A DNA stretch of 39,995 nt, taken from Vibrionaceae bacterium (GTDB lineage: Bacteria > Pseudomonadota > Gammaproteobacteria > Enterobacterales > Vibrionaceae). The position numbers and the translations under genes are program-made. The notes under the pieces were generated by a model. It was given only the letters and a program-made list of their open reading frames with translations. It was not told where the DNA came from and did not search any database. The stretch covers positions 1-39,995 of the forward strand of contig JAAEZQ010000032.1 in NCBI GenBank assembly GCA_018222805.1. The letters are read 5' to 3'. Below are positions 7,713 to 14,857 of the stretch, one piece after another; position 1 is the stretch's first letter; the number at the start of each line of letters is the position of its first letter.

Positions 7713-8435
7713 CTATTGATGCCAAATACAGTCGTTCACCAGCTCCAACCTTTTCTGGTGTGCATCTAGTTCATCGGCACTTGCTCGCAAAACCTTTAGT
7801 GCTTTTCTTCCCTCAACACGGCGAACGCTTTCTACTCCTCCTTCTTGTTTATTGGCGTTAAATTCAAGGCTTGTTTGACCGCCAGTCATAAACAAGTAAA
7901 CGTCGGCCAGGATCTCCGCATCGAGCAAAGCTCCGTGAAGAGTACGGTGCGAGTTATCAATTCCGTAACGTTCACATAAGATGTCGAGGTTATTTCGCTT
8001 GCCCGGGAAGATTTTCTTCGCCATGGCAAGTGTATCGGTCACCTTACAAAAATCATCCGTTTTACCGATATTTGGATCGAGCATTTCAAACTCGTAGTCC
8101 ATAAATCCGGTATCGAAGGGCGCGTTGTGGGCAACCAACTCAGCCCCTTTGATGAAATCGATAAATTCTTGATGCACACTCGCGTACTCTGGTTTATCGA
8201 CTAAAAATTCATCTGTTATACCGTGAACCTCAACCGCTTCTGACTGAATTTCGCGATCAGGCTTTAAATAAACGTGGAAGTGACGCCCGGTCAACTTGCG
8301 GTTTATGATCTCCACGGCACCGATTTCGATAATACGGTGTCCCATGTAGTGAGGACCGCCTTCTCGGTTCATACCCGTGGTTTCGGTATCGAGAACTACA
8401 ATGCGATTATATTCAGAATTGCTGCTGGTATTCAT
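7713..8435 (-). CDS. dnaQ: DNA polymerase III epsilon subunit (3'-5' proofreading exonuclease)
   Basis: The proofreading subunit of the replicative polymerase core, binding alpha (DnaE, also in this window) and theta. All DEDDh exonuclease residues are present: Asp16 and Glu18 in VLDTETTG (Exo I), Asp108 in APFDTGF (Exo II), His167 and Asp172 in LHGALLDAE (Exo III). GGQTSLEF at 185-192 contains the beta-clamp-binding motif equivalent to QTSMAF of E. coli. The variable C-terminal tail (about 195-240) is the alpha-binding segment. Length is 240 against 243 in E. coli. No strong Shine-Dalgarno precedes the ATG. It is divergent from rnhA across 59 bp, the same arrangement as in E. coli, and probably forms an operon with the TIGR03503 gene. 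Confidence 0.97.
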   Translation of the reverse strand: MNTSSNSEYNRIVVLDTETTGMNREGGPHYMGHRIIEIGAVEIINRKLTGRHFHVYLKPDREIQSEAVEVHGITDEFLVDKPEYASVHQEFIDFIKGAELVAHNAPFDTGFMDYEFEMLDPNIGKTDDFCKVTDTLAMAKKIFPGKRNNLDILCERYGIDNSHRTLHGALLDAEILADVYLFMTGGQTSLEFNANKQEGGVESVRRVEGRKALKVLRASADELDAHQKRLELVNDCIWHQ

Positions 8436-8460
8436 AAGCTTATATGTGTCAGACTATGCT

Positions 8461-8489
8461 TTAATAAATGTTTCGGCTAATAGTACCAA
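8461..8489 (-). promoter_or_regulatory. Candidate dnaQ promoter
   Basis: On the minus strand TTGGTA (8484-8489), a 17-bp spacer and TATTAA (8461-8466) match sigma-70 hexamers at four of six positions each and would start dnaQ mRNA about 20 bases before its ATG. The -35 lies within 6 bp of the rnhA start codon, so the divergent promoters probably overlap, as reported for E. coli dnaQ/rnhA. The sequence match alone is modest. Confidence 0.4.
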
Positions 8490-8494
8490 AAAAT

Positions 8495-8959
8495 ATGACC
8501 AAACACGTTGAGATTTTCACTGACGGATCTTGTTTAGGTAACCCAGGACCAGGTGGTTACGGCATCGTTTTACGCTACAAAGATGTGGAAAAGACACTCT
8601 CCAAAGGTTATACCCTAACGACCAACAACCGCATGGAAATGCTCGCTGCAGTGGTTGCCTTGCAAACACTGAAAGAGCCTTGCAAAGTCACATTAACAAC
8701 CGATAGCCAATATGTTCGACAGGGTATTACACAGTGGATTCATAACTGGAAAAAACGTGGTTGGAAAACCTCGGATAAAAAGCCAGTGAAGAACGCGGAT
8801 TTATGGCAGGCTCTGGATAAAGAAACAGCACGCCACCAAGTAGATTGGCATTGGGTAAAAGGTCATGCGGGCCACAGAGAAAATGAAATCTGTGATGAAT
8901 TAGCCCGAACTGCAGCAGAAAACCCAACTGAAGAAGATACCGGCTATCAAGCTTCCTAG
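8495..8959 (+). CDS. rnhA: Ribonuclease HI
   Basis: Degrades the RNA strand of RNA-DNA hybrids, removing primers and R-loops. With the start at ATG 8495 the protein is 154 residues (E. coli 155) and begins MTKHVEIFTDGSCLGNPGPG. An upstream in-frame ATG at 8468 would add nine residues absent from the family and is rejected. Catalytic Asp10, Glu48, Asp70 and Asp134 and the loop histidine His124 (KGHAGH) fall at exactly the E. coli numbering. The basic handle region (WKKRGWKTSDKKPVKN, about 85-100) is intact. Its stop codon interlocks with that of the convergent yafS-like gene. Confidence 0.98.
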   Translation: MTKHVEIFTDGSCLGNPGPGGYGIVLRYKDVEKTLSKGYTLTTNNRMEMLAAVVALQTLKEPCKVTLTTDSQYVRQGITQWIHNWKKRGWKTSDKKPVKNADLWQALDKETARHQVDWHWVKGHAGHRENEICDELARTAAENPTEEDTGYQAS

Positions 8960-9711
8960 CGCTTATCGCTTGATATCTTTTTCACTCCAGCACCCTCTCG
9001 ATTCATTACCCCAAGAGGGGTGAGCTTTTTCTTTAAACGCCAGTGTGGCTTGATTGGCTTGAGAGGGTATGTTCGTTTACGGGCAACGATGTAATACAGA
9101 CTGCCCGCAGGTGATGCCCATTCCCCTAAGCTATTTTCAAACCAAGTCCACATTGTGCGGTAGCGTGTCATTGGGAAAAGAGCATAACGATCACGATGAA
9201 TCACCTGATAGTTAAGCAGGCCCAACCAGTCCTGAACACGGTTAGATGAAAACATTCGACCACTCCACGGCAAATTGTTTTTTCGCCACGGAAACAGGCT
9301 CGCTAAACCAGTAAAGCTAAATGGATTAAAACCGGTAATGATCAGGTAGCCGTCATCCATCATCACTCTGTCTACTTCTCTTAGCAGACGGTGAGGATCG
9401 CTTGCGTAGTCCAGCTGATGAGCCAGAATTACTACATCAAAGCTTTTTTCTAAAAAGGGTAATTCGTAACCATCTGCAACTACATTATGCAACGGGTTCT
9501 GGATATCTACATTGACTTGGTGTTGAATATTACAATTACTGCTGGTTAGCTCACAGCTCAACCCGCCCAGTTTGAGCATGTGGTAACCGAAGAGTTTCGG
9601 ACACCACTCATCAAACCGAGTTTGGATTGACTCAAGCACACAAGGTCCGTTGTTCATATCAGACCAAGAAGATGGGTGTGGTATAGTTTTGTTGCTGAGT
9701 GCTGGTTTCAT
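8956..9711 (-). CDS. yafS: YafS-like class I SAM-dependent methyltransferase homologue
   Basis: A 251-residue protein from ATG 9709-9711 (MKPALSNKTI, as in E. coli YafS, which begins MKPAR). The Methyltransf_11-like core spans about 45-160. SFDVVILAHQLDYASDPHRL (motif II to post-II region) and VDRVMMDDGYLIITGFNPFS (motif III and strand 5) are clear. Motif I is not the usual E/D-x-G-x-G-x-G: here it reads LKLGGLSCEL, which weakens the case for tight SAM binding. Substrate is unknown. It is divergent from gloB (37 bp between starts) and convergent with rnhA; the mltD-gloB-yafS-rnhA-dnaQ order is shared with E. coli. A longer frame from 9768 would overlap gloB and has no support. Confidence 0.8.
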   Translation of the reverse strand: MKPALSNKTIPHPSSWSDMNNGPCVLESIQTRFDEWCPKLFGYHMLKLGGLSCELTSSNCNIQHQVNVDIQNPLHNVVADGYELPFLEKSFDVVILAHQLDYASDPHRLLREVDRVMMDDGYLIITGFNPFSFTGLASLFPWRKNNLPWSGRMFSSNRVQDWLGLLNYQVIHRDRYALFPMTRYRTMWTWFENSLGEWASPAGSLYYIVARKRTYPLKPIKPHWRLKKKLTPLGVMNREGAGVKKISSDKR

Positions 9712-9748
9712 TAACCACCTGACTAAAATGGGTGACGGAGAACGAATC

Positions 9749-10507
9749 GTGTTAGAGATCAAAAGCATACCCGCATTTAATGATAATTACATCTGGCTAA
9801 TACAAAATAACGATAAGCGCTGTGCCGTTGTTGATCCGGGTGATGCAAAACCTGTATTAGACTATTTACAAGCTAACGAGTTAACTTTAGAAGCGATCAT
9901 GATTACGCACCACCACAATGATCACATTGGTGGTGTTCCAGATTTAGTTCGTGCTTTTCCTAATGTCAACGTTGTCGGCCCAAAGGCAGAGCCTATCCCA
10001 ACGCTAACCGCCCCGATGGAAGAAGGCGACAAATTAGAGCTTTTCGGTGAAATCTTTATGGTGCTGGGCTTACCAGGTCATACGCTAGGTCATATAGGCT
10101 ATGTTGGTGATGGCAAATTGTTTTGTGGTGATGTGCTATTTTCTGCCGGATGCGGTCGTATTTTTGAAGGCACACCAGAACAAATGTTTGATTCACTGAG
10201 TAAAATCGCCGCGCTTCCTGATGAAACCCAAGTCTATTGCGCGCATGAATACACGGCCAGCAACGTAGCGTTCGCGCTTGCTGTCGAGCCAGATAACGAG
10301 AATCTTCGCCAGTACCGTGATGATGTAAATCGACTACGTGCGTTGAATATCCCTACCCTTCCCACCACGCTACGTCAAGAGAAATGGATCAACCCATTTT
10401 TGCGAACTAACCACCCAGATGTCATTAAGTCTGTGACGAATAGCATAAAAAATGGCGATCCATGCTCAGTTTTTACGGCATTAAGAGTGTGGAAGAACGA
10501 ATTTTAA
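9749..10507 (+). CDS. gloB: Hydroxyacylglutathione hydrolase (glyoxalase II)
   Basis: Hydrolyses S-D-lactoylglutathione to D-lactate and glutathione, completing methylglyoxal detoxification. I choose the GTG at 9749: GGAG (9737-9740) lies eight bases upstream, and the resulting 252-residue protein starts MLEIKSIPAFNDNYIW, matching the family N-terminus; the ATG at 9728 would add seven residues. The metallo-beta-lactamase fold carries the complete dinuclear site: His54, His56, Asp58 and His59 (THHHNDHIGG), His111 (GHTLGHIG), Asp128 (CGDVLF) and His166 (CAHEYT). The C-terminal HAGH region with arginine and lysine substrate contacts follows. An intrinsic terminator lies 52 bp downstream. Confidence 0.96.
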   Translation: MLEIKSIPAFNDNYIWLIQNNDKRCAVVDPGDAKPVLDYLQANELTLEAIMITHHHNDHIGGVPDLVRAFPNVNVVGPKAEPIPTLTAPMEEGDKLELFGEIFMVLGLPGHTLGHIGYVGDGKLFCGDVLFSAGCGRIFEGTPEQMFDSLSKIAALPDETQVYCAHEYTASNVAFALAVEPDNENLRQYRDDVNRLRALNIPTLPTTLRQEKWINPFLRTNHPDVIKSVTNSIKNGDPCSVFTALRVWKNEF

Positions 10508-10559
10508 CCAACTTTTACTTGTAAGTTTACAAGACCCCAGTATTATCATGGATTGATTT

Positions 10560-10596
10560 TCAGAGAGGCGCTTTCGGCGCTTCTCTGCGTTTTGGG
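10560..10596 (+). terminator. gloB intrinsic terminator
   Basis: CAGAGAGGCGC-TTTCG-GCGCTTCTCTG (one G-T pair) is an eleven-pair stem with a short loop, followed by CGTTTTG. The short U-tract makes it moderate in strength. Confidence 0.7.
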
Positions 10597-10638
10597 AAGA
10601 ATATAAATCTAATTTCATTTCTACCCATTGCATTTTTA

Positions 10639-10758
10639 GAGGTTTTAACCTCATTTATTAGTGTTTAAAGAAATATGTCTATTATCTTGCGATTGCCACG
10701 TAGCGCTTGCTACGCGACAGGCTGGAGAAGATAAAAAGGCCCTAAATAGGCTGAATCC
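10639..10758 (+). promoter_or_regulatory. mltD upstream region with small hairpins
   Basis: Before mltD there is a perfect 14-bp palindrome GAGGTTTTAACCTC (10639-10652). A six-pair hairpin CGTAGC-GCTT-GCTACG follows (10699-10714), and a small GCC/GGC pairing just before the start (10739-10751) encloses the sequence leading to the ribosome site. The visible Shine-Dalgarno is weak (AGG about 8 bases from the ATG). No promoter hexamers stand out. Regulation through this leader is possible but unproven. Confidence 0.35.
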
Positions 10759-12342
10759 ATGCGTTTGAAGTACAGTTTGGCTTTGGCGTTATTGCTTTCT
10801 GGTTGTCAGATGACCTCTCCAGATTCAACAACGTCAACGCCAGAGACCAACAAATCAGAGCTAGTTGCCAAACAAAAAGCAGCTAAAGAACAAGCAAAAA
10901 GTAAGCAATCTTTGGCGAGCAAGACTGTCAAAGATACGCCAAAGGTGCTTTCTCCTCAAGAACAAGAAGATGTATGGCAACGTATCGCCATGCAGCTTGA
11001 AATGGACATCCCACACAACAAAAAGGTGGACTACTACCGTACCTGGTATCTAAAACACCCAAACCACCTTAAGACAGTGTCACAACGTGCAGAGCCGTTT
11101 CTGTACATGATCACTGAGCAAATTGAAAAACGCGGCTTACCAATGGAACTGGCTTTGCTGCCAGTGGTTGAAAGCTCGTTCGATGCATTTGCATACTCAC
11201 ATGGCAGTGCAGCAGGCCTTTGGCAATTTGTTCCAGGTACCGGAAAAATGATGGGCCTTGAACAAAATTACTGGTATGACGGGCGTCGTGACGTAGCAGC
11301 CTCTACCGAAGCGGCATTAGACTACCTAGTGCAGCTGAACAAACAATTTGATGGTAGCTGGGAACATGCTATCGCGGCCTACAACAGCGGTGGTGGTCGT
11401 GTATCCAGAGCTATTCGCAAAAACAAGAGTCTCGGTAAGTCGATTGACTTTTTCTCTTTGGATTTACCAAAAGAAACCAGCAGCTATTTACCTAAACTAT
11501 TAGCTCTTGCTGATGTGGTAGCGAATCAGGATAAATATGGTCTTAACATTCCGGCTATCCCTAACAAACCGGTATTAGCACTTGTTGACCCTAAAGAGCA
11601 ACTCGATCTCGCGATTGCGGCCGATTATGCAGGCATCGGTGTCAAGGAACTACAAAGCTATAACCCAGCTTACAACCAGTGGTCTACGTCGCCGAATGGT
11701 CCACACAAACTGCTGATCCCTGTTGAAAAGAAGGATACGTTCCTTGCACAGGTCGCAGAGAACCGTGGTAAAGGCGTTAAAGTGGCTCGCTACAAAGTAA
11801 AGTCGGGTGACTCACTCGGTGTGTTGGCTCGGAAATATGGCACAACGACGAAAGCGATTCGCCGCGCGAATGGCCTTTCTAGCGATAATATTCGTATTGG
11901 CCAACACCTGCTGATCCCGACATCCACTAAAGATGACTCGAAATACGCATTATCGGCGAATAACCGCTTAAACAAGACACAATCTACAGTGCGCGGTCAG
12001 CTTAAGCTGACGCACGTGGTGCAGTCTGGTGAAAGCTTGTGGTCAATTGCTCGTGACAATAACGTGTCGTACAAATCTCTTGCTAAATGGAATGGCATGG
12101 GACCAAAAGACACATTAAGAAAGGGCCAAAAGATCGTCATTTGGAAGAAAGCGGCGCATAACTCGGTCATTCGGACCGTGTTCTACAATGTACGTTCTGG
12201 AGACACAATCAGCGGTATCGCGAGCAAGTTCAAAGTGAAGAGTACTGACATTGTTAAATGGAATTCTCTTCAAAATAAGAAATACCTACAGCCCGGTCAA
12301 AAACTCAAGTTGTACGTTGACGTCACTAAGGTAAATGTATGA
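10759..12342 (+). CDS. mltD: Membrane-bound lytic murein transglycosylase D, three LysM repeats
   Basis: Cleaves the glycan strands of peptidoglycan with formation of 1,6-anhydro-muramyl ends. Residues 1-16 are a lipoprotein signal with lipobox LSGC (Cys16; residue +2 is Gln, so outer-membrane sorting is expected). A low-complexity Ser/Lys/Ala linker (20-65) leads to the MltD N-terminal region and the SLT domain (about 115-260) with catalytic Glu138 in LLPVVESSFD and the LWQFVPGTG and AIAAYNSGGG motifs. Three LysM modules follow at about 345-388, 419-462 and 476-520, binding peptidoglycan. E. coli MltD has two LysM modules, so three is slightly longer (527 against 452 residues). Its stop overlaps the next gene's ATG. 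Confidence 0.95.
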   Translation: MRLKYSLALALLLSGCQMTSPDSTTSTPETNKSELVAKQKAAKEQAKSKQSLASKTVKDTPKVLSPQEQEDVWQRIAMQLEMDIPHNKKVDYYRTWYLKHPNHLKTVSQRAEPFLYMITEQIEKRGLPMELALLPVVESSFDAFAYSHGSAAGLWQFVPGTGKMMGLEQNYWYDGRRDVAASTEAALDYLVQLNKQFDGSWEHAIAAYNSGGGRVSRAIRKNKSLGKSIDFFSLDLPKETSSYLPKLLALADVVANQDKYGLNIPAIPNKPVLALVDPKEQLDLAIAADYAGIGVKELQSYNPAYNQWSTSPNGPHKLLIPVEKKDTFLAQVAENRGKGVKVARYKVKSGDSLGVLARKYGTTTKAIRRANGLSSDNIRIGQHLLIPTSTKDDSKYALSANNRLNKTQSTVRGQLKLTHVVQSGESLWSIARDNNVSYKSLAKWNGMGPKDTLRKGQKIVIWKKAAHNSVIRTVFYNVRSGDTISGIASKFKVKSTDIVKWNSLQNKKYLQPGQKLKLYVDVTKVNV

Positions 12343-13025
12343 ACCCATCAAGCAATCCACTAGTGATGTTGTTGGATATATTTCGTTCACCAACGTCATG
12401 CTTTTTGGCGCTATACCAGCGTGGTGGCTGGGGGTGGCAACCATTTATCCTATTGATGGTCAGCCCATTTCTGTTTTGGGGGGCGTATTTTTCTAACGTA
12501 GACTTTGCTTGGCTAAGTGAACAGCTAACCACACAGTTGCAACAAATCGACCCTCAGCAGATCGATTTGTTGCAACCAAACACGTTAATGGCGAGCGCGA
12601 TCATCAATGATGTGGTGAACCGATTTGCCACCCTGCTTCTACTCGCATTTTGGTTCTTCCTCGCGACTAAAGCCAGTAAACAGCAGTACGGCTATTGGAA
12701 GTGGTTCGCCGCCACTTGTGCGATTCTGTTTCCAGCGGTGCTTGGTGATGTTGCAAGCTACGCGAGCTTGATACTCAAACATGGTGAGGTGATGACATAC
12801 GCTGCCGATCTCAACAGCCTAAATGGCCTGCTGAAACTGCCGCTAACCAATGAATGGTCTCACTTCGCAAGTTCACTGCCATTACTGCTACCTTGGTACA
12901 TCGTTTTAGGTTACGGTGTCGTACTGACCTGGACAGAATTTGAGCGTGGACAGGCTTTGGTTATTTCAAGCCTGCCATGGGTTGTGTTTTACGTAGCTTG
13001 GGCGCTTTATATCGTCATAACCTAA
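12339..13025 (+). CDS. Yip1-family polytopic membrane protein, function unknown
   Basis: A 228-residue inner-membrane protein with about five hydrophobic helices (near 30-52, 80-105, 120-142, 175-197 and 205-228). The N-terminal part, LLDIFRSPTSCFLALYQRGG followed by a PFILLM helix, resembles bacterial Yip1 domain proteins. The ATG at 12339 overlaps the mltD stop (ATGA), so translation is probably coupled to mltD. Its association with a cell-wall hydrolase suggests, but does not show, an envelope role. The 3' end overlaps the convergent yafD-like gene by four bases. No enzymatic motif is visible. Confidence 0.7.
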   Translation: MNPSSNPLVMLLDIFRSPTSCFLALYQRGGWGWQPFILLMVSPFLFWGAYFSNVDFAWLSEQLTTQLQQIDPQQIDLLQPNTLMASAIINDVVNRFATLLLLAFWFFLATKASKQQYGYWKWFAATCAILFPAVLGDVASYASLILKHGEVMTYAADLNSLNGLLKLPLTNEWSHFASSLPLLLPWYIVLGYGVVLTWTEFERGQALVISSLPWVVFYVAWALYIVIT

Positions 13026-13867
13026 TCATCTAGGGTAAACGTGACCAGTAATGGATTATGATCGGAAGCGTCGCTCTGCGGCGCTTTCGCGTTTTTGAGC
13101 ACAAGCCCTCGAAAAAAAACATGATCGAGACGCTGACCAGTAATAAACTGGGTTCGGTGATCCGGTGAGAAGGTCACTTCTTGTAAGTTTGCTTTCTGTA
13201 ACGCTTGCTTCATGGCTTCCAGACGATATTCATTCCAGCTGTTAAAGTCACCAGCAAACAGAATTGGTCCCGGGTGTTGTTTTAGTAACGCCTCAAGTGC
13301 AGAAATCTGAGAGCGATATTCATCCGTTCCAACGGTAAAATTAATCGCGTGTATATTAACGACTGCAAGCGTACTACCGTTACTCAAACGATACTGACTG
13401 TAGAGTGCAGATTTTGGCAAACGCAGCCAAGGCTCAGTTGATGTATAAGCACATGCTCTCACAGGCAGCTTTTGCGCAATATTAATAACGCCGGCTCCAC
13501 TGCCCAATGCTTTAAAGGCACTTACCTGGTTGCTCATCCAGTCACCTTCGGCGAGCCACTGCTTGAACGGTTCAGTCATACTCGCCTCTTGCAGTAATAA
13601 CAATTGCTTGTCAGTTGAAAGCGCATCAAGTGCACTTTGCCAATTGTCTTTGCCCTGCTTGTAAATATTCCAAATCAACACATTGAGTTCACCCTGATCA
13701 TCTAACACTTGCGAATCGTTAAACTCGATGCATTGAATATCTTCAGTAATCTCTTCACCTGTTTGTGTAATAATTTGCGGGAGCTCTGGAACCGTAAAGA
13801 TGATTTGAAAACCCAGCACAATAGCCATGAAAAAAAAGGCTATCGACAGAACAAAACGCTTAAGCAT
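13022..13867 (-). CDS. yafD: YafD-like endonuclease/exonuclease/phosphatase family protein
   Basis: A 281-residue protein from ATG 13865-13867. The longer frame (to 13951) would start inside the glnB terminator and is rejected; AGG nine bases upstream supports the shorter start. Residues 5-26 are a hydrophobic segment, a signal anchor or signal peptide, so the domain is likely periplasmic or membrane-attached. The DNase I-like fold is complete: NVLIWNIYKQ (62-71), catalytic-type Glu94 in LLQEAS, NIHAINF (His173), Asp207 and Asn209 in FAGDFNSWN, DHVFFRGL, and Asp269-His270 in SDHNPLLV. WNIYKQ and NIHA-NF match E. coli YafD, whose substrate is undefined. It is transcribed after glnB but separated by a terminator. 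Confidence 0.85.
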   Translation of the reverse strand: MLKRFVLSIAFFFMAIVLGFQIIFTVPELPQIITQTGEEITEDIQCIEFNDSQVLDDQGELNVLIWNIYKQGKDNWQSALDALSTDKQLLLLQEASMTEPFKQWLAEGDWMSNQVSAFKALGSGAGVINIAQKLPVRACAYTSTEPWLRLPKSALYSQYRLSNGSTLAVVNIHAINFTVGTDEYRSQISALEALLKQHPGPILFAGDFNSWNEYRLEAMKQALQKANLQEVTFSPDHRTQFITGQRLDHVFFRGLVLKNAKAPQSDASDHNPLLVTFTLDD

Positions 13868-13917
13868 AAAGGCGTACCTAAATGTGTTTAACCTGTGAGA
13901 GGTTATGGAATAAAAAA

Positions 13918-13942
13918 GGAGCCATATCAGGCTCCCTTTCAG
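13918..13942 (-). terminator. glnB intrinsic terminator
   Basis: GGAGCC-ATATCA-GGCTCC with, on the minus strand, a following run of Ts (the A-run just left of the stem on the plus strand). It lies about 30 bp beyond the glnB stop. Confidence 0.85.
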
Positions 13943-13972
13943 CTTAATCAAAAATAAATTTGTAGTGAAATG

Positions 13973-14311
13973 TTAAATCGCGTCTTCGTCTTCTTCACCA
14001 GTACGAATGCGGATAACACGCTCAACATCAGTGACGAAAATTTTACCATCGCCAATTTTACCAGTTTGAGCGGTTTCAATGATGGTCTCAACGCATTTGT
14101 CTGCTACATCTTCAGTAACTACGATTTCCAATTTCACTTTAGGCAGAAAGTCCACCATATATTCTGCACCACGGTATAATTCCGTGTGACCTTTCTGACG
14201 ACCAAAACCTTTGACTTCAGAAACGGTCATCCCTGTAATGCCAACTTCAGCTAGCGCTTCTCGAACATCATCCAGTTTAAATGGCTTGATAATCGCTTCA
14301 ATCTTCTTCAT
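13973..14311 (-). CDS. glnB: Nitrogen regulatory protein P-II
   Basis: A trimeric signal protein that senses 2-oxoglutarate and ATP/ADP and relays nitrogen status to NtrB and the glutamine synthetase adenylyltransferase. With start at ATG 14309-14311 it is 112 residues (MKKIEAIIKPFKLDD), the same as E. coli GlnB. An upstream ATG at 14317 has its ribosome site (AAGGG) directly abutting it, whereas the same site is six bases from the chosen ATG. Tyr51 in the T-loop (RGAEYMVD) is the uridylylation site, and TGKIGDGKIFV is the ATP-binding region. The modifying enzyme, GlnD, is encoded at 37104-39728. No amtB is adjacent, which favours GlnB over GlnK. Confidence 0.95.
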   Translation of the reverse strand: MKKIEAIIKPFKLDDVREALAEVGITGMTVSEVKGFGRQKGHTELYRGAEYMVDFLPKVKLEIVVTEDVADKCVETIIETAQTGKIGDGKIFVTDVERVIRIRTGEEDEDAI

Positions 14312-14437
14312 GTTCATCCCTTAAGCTTTAATCGTATGCGGATATTATCGTTTACCGTCTTACAACATTCAATCTTTGTCTCGTTTTGGTATCGTAAAAT
14401 CTTGAGTTTGATGAAATTTATTAGAACGAAAATTATA

Positions 14438-14463
14438 AAACCAGAACATTGTTCTGGTTTTGG
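14438..14463. terminator. Terminator downstream of the cytochrome c gene
   Basis: AAAACCAGAA-CATTG-TTCTGGTTTT is a ten-pair stem; on the minus strand it ends in GGTTTTATAATTTT, a usable U-rich tract. It lies about 24 bp beyond the cytochrome stop and about 125 bp before glnB. Confidence 0.75.
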
Positions 14464-14486
14464 TTATAGTGAGTTCTAGATAACGA

Positions 14487-14798
14487 CTATAAGCTAGAGT
14501 AGTATGCCGCCAAGTTGGCAATATCATCATCAGAAAGTAGTGAGGCTTGTGCCTGCATGACCGCGGCAAGTCCACCATTACGTTCTTTATTTTTATAGGC
14601 TTTGAGTGAGCTCATGATGTACTGAGCATTCTGCCCTTTCAGGTTTGGGTACCCTGGAATCGTAGCGATACCGTCCGCACCATGGCAAGCCGCACACACG
14701 ACAGACTTTGCCTTCCCAGCTGCGACATCGCCCGCTGCTAATGCTTGCCCTGATAGCATGGTTAGCGCCATCATTGCGCCCATCATTACTTTTTTCAT
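14487..14798 (-). CDS. Small periplasmic class I c-type cytochrome
   Basis: A 103-residue electron carrier. Residues 1-21 are a signal peptide (positive MKK, hydrophobic core, cleavage after SGQALA). A single haem attachment motif CAACH (35-39) is followed by PGYPNLKGQNAQY and a probable distal ligand Met81 (AAVMQAQAS), the monohaem cytochrome c pattern seen in c4/c5-like Cytochrom_C proteins. It would be exported by Sec and haem attached by the Ccm system, acting in the periplasm between the bc1 complex and terminal oxidases; the partner is unknown. It stands alone between tilS and glnB with its own terminator. Confidence 0.9.
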   Translation of the reverse strand: MKKVMMGAMMALTMLSGQALAAGDVAAGKAKSVVCAACHGADGIATIPGYPNLKGQNAQYIMSSLKAYKNKERNGGLAAVMQAQASLLSDDDIANLAAYYSSL

Positions 14799-14857
14799 TG
14801 CTTCACCTAATCGTTTTTATTTAGAAGTACATTATATAGTCGATATTGTGTCATGAA

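Noticed and set aside
10653..10758. c-di-GMP or other riboswitch upstream of mltD
   Set aside because: The conserved GEMM core motifs are absent; only small unrelated hairpins are seen.
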